Positions 28,780-37,957 of a stretch of DNA of 64,000 bases are shown here, piece after piece; positions within the stretch are counted from its first letter, which is position 1; the number at the start of each line of letters is the position of its first letter. The notes below the pieces were generated by a model. The model did no database searches and was not told the origin of the DNA. It saw only the letters and a program-made list of their open reading frames with translations. The stretch is from Flavobacteriales bacterium (lineage in GTDB: Bacteria > Bacteroidota > Bacteroidia > CAIKAF01), in NCBI GenBank assembly GCA_025451235.1, contig JANWKT010000034.1, forward strand, positions 1 to 64,000, written 5' to 3'. The translations under genes were made by a program, and so were the position numbers.

Positions 28780-29220
28780 ATGAAAATCATCCGTATTATA
28801 TCCCTTGTACTTCTTCTTATCAATGGATTTGGGGCCTTTTTGGGGGGCTTTGCCATGATAACAGATCCAACTGGAGCTAGCCTTCAGCTGTGCCTCGATT
28901 GTTTGCACAATTCACCCTTTGCTAACTACTTTATTCCGGGCCTTATATTATTGTTGGCAAATGGAGTATCAAGTTTTATTGCCTTCGGTGCAGTAATGGT
29001 TAAATACAAATACTATCCTTGGTTGATGATGGTACAAGGCAGCATACTTACGGGCTGGATAGCTATACAAATGATCATGTTGCAGGTTACCTACTTTCTG
29101 CATTTCATCTTTGGAGGAATGGGTATCTTACTCATCATTTTTGCAATTATCCTCGTAAAGCACCAAAAGAATAATCCAAGATCTAATATGTTTTGGTCAT
29201 ATTTTCGGGTACAACAATAA
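28780..29220 (+). CDS. Hypothetical membrane protein
   Basis: ORF with several hydrophobic segments downstream of a predicted regulated promoter. Confidence 0.65.
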   Translation: MKIIRIISLVLLLINGFGAFLGGFAMITDPTGASLQLCLDCLHNSPFANYFIPGLILLLANGVSSFIAFGAVMVKYKYYPWLMMVQGSILTGWIAIQMIMLQVTYFLHFIFGGMGILLIIFAIILVKHQKNNPRSNMFWSYFRVQQ

Positions 29221-30052
29221 TAAAATCAGCCATCCCTTTATTTTCATCAGCAAGTTTTTCAATATCTGCCTGCTCCTTGGTGCTAATACTTCCAATAGTT
29301 ACAGTAGGCAAATATTGTTTCAAATACCAGGCAATTCCTTCTTCATGGTCCGAATGGTACGATCCGTTAAAATGTAATACCTGTTTTGTAGCTGCCAATG
29401 CTTTGTAAATAAACCATGCCATCGTAGCATCTTTAATAGCTTGTGATTTTGGTAAGTTTTCACCCCCATGTCCACCGGCATTGGCAACTATTTCCTTGTA
29501 GCAGGCTAACGAAGTATCATAAGGCATTGGTAATGGTGCTATATATTTTTTCGCTTCACTATCCAGGCTATCCAATGTAGCAATGCCTGATTTATACACC
29601 AAATTTGCATATCGTCTAGGAATATTAGCACAAATAAATGCCAGTCCATTATTTTTTGCAAAATCCATTAATGGTTTGTAATCCGTTGCATAATTAGGCC
29701 AGAGCTTTGCTTCATCGTTAAAGGTTTTATCCGTCATGATACCTTTCAGGTATTCATTGATGATGAGTTGGTCATCAGCCTCAAACATTTCAGCAGCCAG
29801 TACAAGGTCTTGTTTTTTCCCTTCGTATAACTTCATGGTAAGCTCAAGCTGTAACCAATGGGCAATAGGATTATTGTGTAACTCACCAAAAAGTATCACC
29901 TGATTTTTACTTAATGATCTTACCATCTGGTCGTAATCCACCTCTTTTCCTTCCGAATTAAAAATGGTGTAAGCAGGTTTGTCCATCGCCGACAGCTTGG
30001 TGGAAGCAGATAGAACAGATAGTAACAATAATAACATCGCTATTTTATTCAT
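29183..30052 (-). CDS. ChaN family protein
   Basis: ORF; QVILFGELHNNPIAHWLQLELTMKLYEGKKQDLVLAAEMFEADDQLIINEYL...HFNGSYHSDHEEGIAWYLKQYLP. Confidence 0.88.
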   Translation of the reverse strand: MNKIAMLLLLLSVLSASTKLSAMDKPAYTIFNSEGKEVDYDQMVRSLSKNQVILFGELHNNPIAHWLQLELTMKLYEGKKQDLVLAAEMFEADDQLIINEYLKGIMTDKTFNDEAKLWPNYATDYKPLMDFAKNNGLAFICANIPRRYANLVYKSGIATLDSLDSEAKKYIAPLPMPYDTSLACYKEIVANAGGHGGENLPKSQAIKDATMAWFIYKALAATKQVLHFNGSYHSDHEEGIAWYLKQYLPTVTIGSISTKEQADIEKLADENKGMADFIIVVPENMTKTY

Positions 30053-30089
30053 AATACTAGATTTATTTCAATGCGAAAATACCCAAAAT

Positions 30090-31040
30090 TTAATCCATTA
30101 AATGGTAAATATCGTTAAGCATAATGGTATCACCATTTTCATTGACCACCCGCAAATCATACCTAAAGATCACCTTTGTGCCTACTGGAGCATTATAATA
30201 GATCGTCCAGGCATCCGCTTCTTTGGTTCCAATACAGCCATGCGAATAAGCCTTTCCTAAAGTAGTAGGGTTTGTTGTTGGATGTATCATGGCACCATAA
30301 CGGATCCCATTAATGCTGGGCTCGATCCAAGGGATTATAGGAATTTTGGTAAAACGTTTATCATCACGATTCGTACCTGGGTATTCTTTACCGGTATCCA
30401 GGTTAATTACCTTGTGCATCCGGTCGGTTCTAACAATCTCTCCAACACCAATAGGAGTTCTGAGATTTACAGTTCTACCAACCACAAAAAGAAATTTCTC
30501 GGCATCTCGTCCAACTCTAACGGGGCAGGTAAGTATGGTATCATTCATTTGGTAAAGACGTAACGTAAACTCCGGTAGATTCACATCAATAACACTGGTA
30601 GCAAGTTTACGTCGCAAAGCTGATGTATAAATACTATCAGGTACCGCAAGGCTATCGCCTTTATGTAAGATGACCAATTCACTTTGGTCATAAATAAATC
30701 TTCCTTGCGCCATCATATTGTAATAATCAAACGACCTTAGTGAGTCCAGTATCCACGCATTCGCATGAACCAACATATATTCATCTATATGCCAATTGTC
30801 AAAAGTATCAACGTTGAGCACGAGCTTATCCATAAACTTAAAATAGTTCTTCACCTTAATATCCTCAGGTATTTTCACCCATCCGAGTATGGAATCCCGT
30901 TTGGGTATCTCCATGCTCAATCCATTCATACTATGTTGAGATGTGTCTTTTTCAGTGGCCACTGCCAAGTTTTTTCGGGTTGTAACCCCACATGAAAAAC
31001 AAATAGCTATTAAAATGTATAGTATTTTTCTTATTAGCAT
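30090..31040 (-). CDS. L,D-transpeptidase family lipoprotein
   Basis: MLIRKILYILIAICFSC; INVNLPEFTLRLYQMNDTILTCPVRVG...MIHPTTNPTTLGKAYSHGCIGTKEADAWTIYY (YkuD HxxxxxxxGChG-type active site); start moved from 31046. Confidence 0.9.
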   Translation of the reverse strand: MLIRKILYILIAICFSCGVTTRKNLAVATEKDTSQHSMNGLSMEIPKRDSILGWVKIPEDIKVKNYFKFMDKLVLNVDTFDNWHIDEYMLVHANAWILDSLRSFDYYNMMAQGRFIYDQSELVILHKGDSLAVPDSIYTSALRRKLATSVIDVNLPEFTLRLYQMNDTILTCPVRVGRDAEKFLFVVGRTVNLRTPIGVGEIVRTDRMHKVINLDTGKEYPGTNRDDKRFTKIPIIPWIEPSINGIRYGAMIHPTTNPTTLGKAYSHGCIGTKEADAWTIYYNAPVGTKVIFRYDLRVVNENGDTIMLNDIYHLMD

Positions 31041-31074
31041 GCTCAAAAGTAACCCCTCCTATTTTATGAATAAA

Positions 31075-31086
31075 TGATTATGGTCA
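31075..31086 (-). promoter_or_regulatory. candidate REC-CRP operator for L,D-transpeptidase/ChaN operon
   Basis: TGATTATGGTCA; centre 33 bp from minus-strand TACTTTTG (31044-31051). Confidence 0.65.
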
Positions 31087-31233
31087 TGTATGGATCATTT
31101 TTGTTCCGATACCATATTTAACATTTACCAGGATCAGGACCCTCCTTGGTCCTGTGCACCGGACCCAATTGCACGAACTCGCCTAAATGGACCCAACCCT
31201 ACGAGATTATTAAATAAATCACTAAATTTACCT

Positions 31234-32103
31234 ATGGTAAAGTCGATCAAACGATCTGCATTTTTTAGCCTGGCGATGAGTTTTTTTCTCTCGGGGGCTA
31301 CGTCTTATGGACAAGATACCATCAACGATTGGGATAAAATGAAGTTGAATGGAAAGGTAAAGTCCATTACCCAGGTCCTGTACAAGACCTCTATGCAGGA
31401 TGGAAAAGTTAAAAAGGATTATAAGGCCGAATGGATCGAATACCAATTCAATGAAAAAGGATTTAAGGTGGAAGAAAAACGTTTTGAAGCGCATAACGGA
31501 CGGCTGGATGAAAGGACCACCTATACTTATGATGTGGGTGGAACATTGATCGAAATGAGACGATACGGCCAGGATAGCACCCTACAAACCCTTTATACTT
31601 TTATTTATGATGAAAAGGGAAACCAGATCGAAGAAAATATTTATGAAGAGGGTAATACCCTGAGTACAAAATACGTTTCTACCTTCAACGAAAAAGGGCA
31701 GACCATTGAGTTGCTAGGTTATAATATGGATATGGATGGGAAAGTTTTTATCAGGTATACTTACAAGTATGACGAGAAGGGAAATGAAATAGAAGAGATC
31801 TGTGAACATGACAACGGGGACTCAAAAGATACGCATACCTATAAATATGACAAAGAAGGAAGGATCATAGAAAAATGCACCTATACCTGGTACGAGAAAA
31901 TGGATGAATCCTCATATAAGGAAACTTATACATATGATATTCACGGAAATTTAATAGAAGAAACCTGGGGGCCCATCAAAGGCAAAGCGGCAGATGTGGA
32001 TATATATACATTGGATGCACAATTTAACTGGATTCTAAAAACAGTGATTGAGTTGAAAGAAACACTCTGTATAACAGAAAGGGAAATTGAATATTTTAAG
32101 TAA
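31234..32103 (+). CDS. Secreted YD/RHS-like repeat protein
   Basis: MVKSIKRSAFFSLAMSFFLSGATSYGQ signal; repeated YTYKYDEKGNEIEE.../HTYKYDKEGRIIEK.../YTYDIHGNLIEE; track ORF starts at 31090. Confidence 0.75.
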   Translation: MVKSIKRSAFFSLAMSFFLSGATSYGQDTINDWDKMKLNGKVKSITQVLYKTSMQDGKVKKDYKAEWIEYQFNEKGFKVEEKRFEAHNGRLDERTTYTYDVGGTLIEMRRYGQDSTLQTLYTFIYDEKGNQIEENIYEEGNTLSTKYVSTFNEKGQTIELLGYNMDMDGKVFIRYTYKYDEKGNEIEEICEHDNGDSKDTHTYKYDKEGRIIEKCTYTWYEKMDESSYKETYTYDIHGNLIEETWGPIKGKAADVDIYTLDAQFNWILKTVIELKETLCITEREIEYFK

Positions 32104-32132
32104 ATTAGGAATAGCATTCAACAAAGAACCAT

Positions 32133-32912
32133 ATGCTAACCCAACAAAAACAAAAAGCATATTATCAAAAAAGGTCGCAACGGGTCATGAAGCATTTCCA
32201 CGCATTCATTCAAGCCCAGGATCCGGAAGAACTGCATCATTTACGGGTAGAGATCAAAAAACTCAAAGCCCTGGTTTCGTTTTCAGAAAAATGCAGTAAA
32301 GACAAGAAGATCGCAGCACATTTTAAGAAAACTAAAAAACTATTTAAAGCGGCTGGTCTGGTAAGAAGTGCTCAGGTAAATCTGGAGATCATCAACAAGT
32401 ACAAAATGGCAGGTCCGGCTTTTAAAAAAGAACATAGCCGGTTATTAAAAAACCATAGCCAACAATTTCTAAAAAAGGCAGATCAATTGGAGAAAAGGTG
32501 GAAAGAAGTTCATAAAAAAATAGTAAAAGATCTCCAGGACATAGAAGGAAAATGTATGGTGAAAGTTTATCTGGAATATCTCCAGGAATTGTCGCTTCTG
32601 TTTTCCGATCAAGACCTGGAAAAGAACCTGCATGAAGGCCGGAAGATCATCAAGAACTTATTGTATATGTATAATCTTTTGCCTTCTGTCACGTTAAAAA
32701 AACTCCATTTGAATATACCCTATCTTAAAAAGCTGGAAGATCAAATTGGGAAATGGCATGACAATATATTGGCCTATGAATTATTGCTGGAGGGTAATAT
32801 GGATAACGCTACCACCAAAAAGATCGAGACCAATACGAAAAGAATGTTTAAGCTCATACAATCCTCGGTGGAGGAGTTCCCGGAGAAAGCAACAAGAATA
32901 GTGAATGAATGA
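32133..32912 (+). CDS. CHAD domain-containing protein
   Basis: ORF; QDPEELHHLRVEIKKLKALVSF...AAGLVRSAQVNLEII; LEDQIGKWHDNILAYELL. Confidence 0.85.
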   Translation: MLTQQKQKAYYQKRSQRVMKHFHAFIQAQDPEELHHLRVEIKKLKALVSFSEKCSKDKKIAAHFKKTKKLFKAAGLVRSAQVNLEIINKYKMAGPAFKKEHSRLLKNHSQQFLKKADQLEKRWKEVHKKIVKDLQDIEGKCMVKVYLEYLQELSLLFSDQDLEKNLHEGRKIIKNLLYMYNLLPSVTLKKLHLNIPYLKKLEDQIGKWHDNILAYELLLEGNMDNATTKKIETNTKRMFKLIQSSVEEFPEKATRIVNE

Positions 32913-33378
32913 ATCAGAAACAAATCTTCTGCTTTTCAAAGCCATCTCAGCGGGTGACCTGGATCAAGTGAGAATTGCTTTGGATTCCGGAGCGGATATC
33001 CATGCTTTCAGCGTAGATTTTAACCGGAAACCAATTTACAATGCCTGTGGACATAGGCATTACCATATTGTTCAATTATTATTGGAAAGGGGGGCTTCTC
33101 CTCAGGACGGTTTAATGGCCGTAGCCATTCAAGGAAATATTGAACTACTCCAATTATTGATAGAACATGGCGCGGATATAAATACAAAGCTAACCGATGA
33201 AGGACATACCTTACTCCATATTGCCTGTGATTTTAATCATCAGAATTTCATCAAATATGCATTGACCTTGGAAAACATCCAGTTAGATCCCAAAACCAGT
33301 TCGGGTAAAACTCCGTACGACTATTTAAAAAGATTTGGGATGGATGAGGAGATAAAGGCGGCCTTGAAAAAAAGATAG
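32905..33378 (+). CDS. Ankyrin repeat protein
   Basis: ORF; KPIYNACGHRHYHIVQLLLERGASPQDGLMAVAIQGNIELLQLLIEHGADINTK; overlaps CHAD ORF by 8 nt. Confidence 0.9.
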   Translation: MNESETNLLLFKAISAGDLDQVRIALDSGADIHAFSVDFNRKPIYNACGHRHYHIVQLLLERGASPQDGLMAVAIQGNIELLQLLIEHGADINTKLTDEGHTLLHIACDFNHQNFIKYALTLENIQLDPKTSSGKTPYDYLKRFGMDEEIKAALKKR

Positions 33379-33392
33379 TTTATATTTAAACC

Positions 33393-34904
33393 CTACGCCA
33401 ACAATCCTTTCACCGGCACACTTACCAATGCGTTTTCTTTGAGTCCTTCTTTTGTAAAAATTTTATTGGCGGCAATGGCACCACTTGTATAAGCCGCCTC
33501 CATCAGCATGGTGCAATTTTCCATTTTTACCCAATCACCTGCCAAATACAAATTCGGAACCTCGGTATCCACCGTGGGTCTGTTTGCATGCAATCCGGTA
33601 TGGAAAGCAGCGAAATCCTGTTTGTGTTGAAAGTAAGAATGAATGATCTGCATATCCTTTAGCTCCGGCATATAATGGAAAAGCTCTTTCATCAACTGTT
33701 CTTTTATTTTTTCTTCCGTATCTAAATGTGCAGGCAATGCATAACAATGTAGTTCAAAAATCCCCCCTTTGTTTTCCTTGCTCCATTGAGTAGAGGTCTT
33801 TTCCATCTTATGATAGAGTGTAATCGAGTCCAGGCATTCAAGCCGATCCGTAAAAATAAAGAAGGGCAGGTCGGTACCTCCCTCGAACTTATTGGTCCAA
33901 AGCCGCAACACGGCATACCTCTCCGAATTTCCCAATTGCTCAATTTTTTTATAAAAATGAGAATACTGTTGAAGCGATGGACTATTGTTCACCAATGGTT
34001 TTATATGTTTTACATCGGTGGCCAACACACAATAATCGAACTCTTTTCCCTGGATATTATATCCATCAGGTTTTTTGTTAATGGTATCCACCGGTGTACT
34101 TAACTTGAGTTCCACTCCCTGTTTTTCTAAAAAATCCCTCCAGGGTTTCTCGAAGGTAATGGAGAAATCATCATTGAGTACATCATAGATCAATCCATCT
34201 TCATTGCTTAAAAAATAGAAGTGAAAACCTTTGATCAGTTCCGCCATACTCATTTTATGCGGTTCCGAAAAAAAGGCCCTGGCAAAAGTATTGAACATGA
34301 GCTGCATTCTCTTGGGCATCACAGTCCTTTTTGCATATTTCTCAAAGTTTTCCTGATCGAACTTTTTATAGGTTTTTTTTAGATCGAATTTAAGCAGGTG
34401 AATAAATGGAATACTCAATGGATTCATTAACGTAAAGTAGCTGAATACCCCAAATTTTCGCATATGGAGAACATTGAGCCCTGGAGTAGGATCCAGGTTT
34501 TTAAAACCCTGGCGGGTTTTATCCTCAAACAAAACCACATAATCATCAATGGGGATCAAATACCGAAAATTATCCAGCTTATCCCTCATAAAATTCCTCA
34601 GGTTATGGTATTGCCGAAAGAAAGCATGAAAACCATGTTCCACCTGTAATTTTTCTCCGTTGATTGATTCAAAATTCCAGGAGCCCATTTTTCCGCAAAG
34701 AAAATTCTCTTTTTCAAAAAGGGTCACCTCAAATCCTCTTTCAGCCAGGTTAGCGGCAGCACTCATACCAGCTATCCCTCCACCCACCACTGCCACCGAT
34801 CTTTTTATCGACAGTTTTTCCGGCAAACGATCATTAGGATCATTTAAAGGAACCAAATAATTGTGGAGCTTATTACGGATTTTCTTCCTCAGCCACTTCT
34901 TCAT
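33393..34904 (-). CDS. FAD-dependent oxidoreductase, carotenoid/squalene-desaturase-like
   Basis: ORF; KRSVAVVGGGIAGMSAAANLAERGFEVTLFEKENFLCGKMGSW...VEHGFHAFFRQY...PNLYLAGDWVKM...LMEAAYTSGAIAANKI. Confidence 0.85.
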   Translation of the reverse strand: MKKWLRKKIRNKLHNYLVPLNDPNDRLPEKLSIKRSVAVVGGGIAGMSAAANLAERGFEVTLFEKENFLCGKMGSWNFESINGEKLQVEHGFHAFFRQYHNLRNFMRDKLDNFRYLIPIDDYVVLFEDKTRQGFKNLDPTPGLNVLHMRKFGVFSYFTLMNPLSIPFIHLLKFDLKKTYKKFDQENFEKYAKRTVMPKRMQLMFNTFARAFFSEPHKMSMAELIKGFHFYFLSNEDGLIYDVLNDDFSITFEKPWRDFLEKQGVELKLSTPVDTINKKPDGYNIQGKEFDYCVLATDVKHIKPLVNNSPSLQQYSHFYKKIEQLGNSERYAVLRLWTNKFEGGTDLPFFIFTDRLECLDSITLYHKMEKTSTQWSKENKGGIFELHCYALPAHLDTEEKIKEQLMKELFHYMPELKDMQIIHSYFQHKQDFAAFHTGLHANRPTVDTEVPNLYLAGDWVKMENCTMLMEAAYTSGAIAANKIFTKEGLKENALVSVPVKGLLA

Positions 34905-34908
34905 CTTT

Positions 34909-35919
34909 CTAGGGATTCATTTGATCATTCATACTTTCATCCTGTAAATTTCGGTTCCATAATTTGGTGAACTCAAAAGTAACCTCGTCGCTCTTGATCA
35001 GCAAGTCCCTTTTTCCTGTTTTGGTTTTGGTGGCCTTGTTGTTTTCTAAAAATACCAGGTCTTCTTCCACAATCGTATTGCTTTTTTTAAGCATCATCGA
35101 TTTTGAGAAGAAATTCAAAGGGAATTGGGTCAATATTTTTTTCCAGCAGGTAATTTGTAACATACAAACTATGTTCTCATCCACCTGGTAAAAATGTTCG
35201 TAGATCACCATTCTTTTTTTACGGAAATCAATATCCAGCTTGCTGGTACCTGGGAACCAGAAGCCAATACGGGTGGTAATATCCTTATCAAATCCGAAAT
35301 ATAATTTTTCCCAGAAGGTACCTTCGTTATGTCGAATGTATTCGCCGGTTAAACAAGTATCCTTTACATCTAAATGAAAATTTACTTTTTCTCCATGCAA
35401 ATTCCCCATAAAACTCCCAATGCTATCGCGATGCACATGGTTAATATGGTAGGCATCAATCAGGCTTTCAGCTACCAGTTGAAGATCAGCATCCAGGTAA
35501 TGGTAATTATACACCCGTGGGTATTCATCCATTTCAACCATCGGTGGAATGGGAGTAGCATCCTTCAACTGTTCATTTCCAAACCATACCCATATAGCTT
35601 TGTGCTTGGTTTGTGTATGGTATTTTTCTACCCTGGCGGTTTTAGGAATTAGTTCCCCTTCTGGAAAGGAAGGAATATGTACACATTCACCATCGGTATT
35701 ATATTCCCAACCATGGTATGCACATTTAATGCAATCGTCTTTTATATAACCCAGGGATAGATTTACATTTCTATGGCAGCAACGGTCTTCAATGATCCCA
35801 ATCACTCCCCTTTTGTTTTTAAAGATCACAATATCCTTCCCCACAATTTTCCGCTTGAGGGGGTTTTGTTTTTCCAGCTCTTCAGGCAGGCAGGCAAGAT
35901 ACCATTGGTTAAGGATCAT
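34909..35919 (-). CDS. Rieske [2Fe-2S] non-heme iron oxygenase alpha-subunit-like protein
   Basis: ORF; CCHRNVNLSLGYIKDDCIKCAYHGWEYNTDGECVHIP (C-x-H...C-x2-H); ESLIDAYHINHVHRDSIG. Confidence 0.92.
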   Translation of the reverse strand: MILNQWYLACLPEELEKQNPLKRKIVGKDIVIFKNKRGVIGIIEDRCCHRNVNLSLGYIKDDCIKCAYHGWEYNTDGECVHIPSFPEGELIPKTARVEKYHTQTKHKAIWVWFGNEQLKDATPIPPMVEMDEYPRVYNYHYLDADLQLVAESLIDAYHINHVHRDSIGSFMGNLHGEKVNFHLDVKDTCLTGEYIRHNEGTFWEKLYFGFDKDITTRIGFWFPGTSKLDIDFRKKRMVIYEHFYQVDENIVCMLQITCWKKILTQFPLNFFSKSMMLKKSNTIVEEDLVFLENNKATKTKTGKRDLLIKSDEVTFEFTKLWNRNLQDESMNDQMNP

Positions 35920-36140
35920 GTAGAATGATGGATGCTTATAAGGTCAAAGATAATCATTTGTTTTTTTAGGAGGTCAGGGATTGACAGTAATAGTCCGGAA
36001 ACGCCTCGGGTTGTGAAAATCAACATTTTTTTATGATTCTTTGCCCAATTCAAACAATATTGTATATTTATCTCATCGATCGGGTTGATTTTATCCGATC
36101 TGTTCATTCGCCTTAAATCGGGTCTATATATGTTAGGAAG

Positions 36141-36172
36141 GAGCTGTAACTTTTGTTACGGCTCTTTTTTTT
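36141..36172 (+). terminator. intrinsic terminator just upstream of 36201 gene
   Basis: GAGCTGTAAC-TTTT-GTTACGGCTC-TTTTTTTT. Confidence 0.85.
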
Positions 36173-36200
36173 AGTAACTTTATTACTTCAACCCATATTT

Positions 36201-36728
36201 ATGAAAATAAAATTTATCTCCTTTTTGTTTTTCATGAGTGCATATTACTTAATGGGGCAAACAAACGGAATTGATGTTTCATTTCTCCCAAAGGCTAATT
36301 ATGTACAACGCTTCACATATGTTGACCGATGGGGACAAATGATAGGTAACTTGATCACAGTCGATTTTACACTGGACAGTGCCGGCCGTGTCACCTTCAA
36401 CACAACATTCATTGAAGCAGAGATCCAAAAAGGAATATCAACTTATATGATATTCCCAACCGGGGGAAGTGAGACGGATATTTACATGTATCCCCTTCTC
36501 AGTTATTCCGAAGGACATGCAGATATTGATTTCGAAAAGATGGTGAAGAAAAAGATCTTTATGTGGGGTGCTGAATCAAAAGACAAGGCGATACAAATCG
36601 ATGATTTGCTCCCAGGGTATTATTTTGTAGACTATGCATCCTGTCACTATTCAGGTTCATACCTTCTGCAAATAAAAAATGCTATTATCACTGAACCAAG
36701 CAAGGCTACTCCACCATCATCTAACTAG
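36201..36728 (+). CDS. Hypothetical secreted protein
   Basis: MKIKFISFLFFMSAYYLMGQTNG; the 36153 upstream start lies inside the terminator. Confidence 0.7.
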   Translation: MKIKFISFLFFMSAYYLMGQTNGIDVSFLPKANYVQRFTYVDRWGQMIGNLITVDFTLDSAGRVTFNTTFIEAEIQKGISTYMIFPTGGSETDIYMYPLLSYSEGHADIDFEKMVKKKIFMWGAESKDKAIQIDDLLPGYYFVDYASCHYSGSYLLQIKNAIITEPSKATPPSSN

Positions 36729-36736
36729 GATGGAGG

Positions 36737-37813
36737 TTATTCTTTAATGATCCTTTTTACAATGGTTTCACCAGAGGTGGAAATGGAGATAAAATAAATT
36801 CCATTTGGTAATTCGGAGATATTGATATACTCGTTTGCCAATTGTATTTCTTTTACTACCATCCCTAAACTATTGGTGATACGTATATCGGCTTTTTCTT
36901 TTGTGCTGATCCTGATCTGAATATCACCTGGTGTTGGATTGGGGAAAACTTCTACATCAATATGCTCCACATCTACGCTGATCACTTCGGAGAATTTAAA
37001 TTCCCCGTCATAGTCTGTTTGCCTGAGTCGATAATAATTGGTCCCGATGTAAGGATCCGGGTCTACACTTGTATAATCCAACAAAGTATTACTGTTACCT
37101 GCACCGGGTACCCGTTCTAATTCCGTAAAATTCACGGCATCTGTGGATCTTTCGATGGTAAAATATTCGTTGTTGATCTCTGATGAGGTGGTCCAATCCA
37201 AGGTTACTTTATTTTGTTGGTACTTCGCCTCAAAATTGGCTAATTCAATGGGCAAGGGTGCTCCCATTACAAAATGGTCCACATGGTTCCAATAGATGGC
37301 ACCGGCCTGATTCCTTACAGAAATATGGGTAATTCCTGGTGGGGCAACAAAATTAACCGTATAGGTAGTCCATACATTTGGAACGGTAACGGCCGTATAA
37401 ATTAAAGTGCCAAAGCTGCTGTTATTGGTGGCTGCACCAATTTGCACGTTTCCCTGGGGTCTGAATGTTATTTCTGAATAAGCCCTGAAAGTAAAAGTAT
37501 AATTGTTACCTGCAACCAAAGGTGCTGATAAGGCCATGGCAAATTGATCAGTGGGATCGGCAGCTACACCAACGGCACGGATACCATTAGGAATAGTGGG
37601 GTTATAACATCCGGCTGAAATAATGTCCAATTCGTTTCCTGCACCAAAAGCATTTGTATTGGCCATCCAGCCATTGAATCCACCATTCAATAAATTATAA
37701 TTACATCCGCCGGGGGCAGTGGTAGTCTCAAAACTACCGTTCAAAAATGTTTGTGAATGCACAGATAAAGTGAGAATGAAAAAAAGTACCGATAAAAATA
37801 ATTTATTGTGCAT
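36737..37813 (-). CDS. Secreted protein with T9SS type A sorting domain
   Basis: MHNKLFLSVLFFILTLSVHSQ; LPIELANFEAKYQQNKVTLDWTTSSEINNEYFTIERS; VEVFPNPTPGDIQIRIS...LPNGIYFISI. Confidence 0.88.
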   Translation of the reverse strand: MHNKLFLSVLFFILTLSVHSQTFLNGSFETTTAPGGCNYNLLNGGFNGWMANTNAFGAGNELDIISAGCYNPTIPNGIRAVGVAADPTDQFAMALSAPLVAGNNYTFTFRAYSEITFRPQGNVQIGAATNNSSFGTLIYTAVTVPNVWTTYTVNFVAPPGITHISVRNQAGAIYWNHVDHFVMGAPLPIELANFEAKYQQNKVTLDWTTSSEINNEYFTIERSTDAVNFTELERVPGAGNSNTLLDYTSVDPDPYIGTNYYRLRQTDYDGEFKFSEVISVDVEHIDVEVFPNPTPGDIQIRISTKEKADIRITNSLGMVVKEIQLANEYINISELPNGIYFISISTSGETIVKRIIKE

Positions 37814-37957
37814 TTGTGTGGACAAGATTACCGGTTCAATATACAAAAAACCATGAGATGAGATGAAAATATTGCTTTGTTTTTTGTTAAAATGGCTAAA
37901 TGGGTCATCTATAACTAAACAGAAAATATTATCCCAATCTGATTACCTTTGTTCCTC

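Noticed and set aside
31075-31117. The 31075 operator also activating the plus-strand gene at 31234
   Set aside because: At +33 bp the sequence is TACCATAT, a poor -7 match; the minus-strand match TACTTTTG is much better.
35916-36107. Minus-strand 63-aa ORF upstream of the Rieske gene
   Set aside because: No recognisable motif, overlaps the possible sRNA region, and looks like a chance ORF in the leader.
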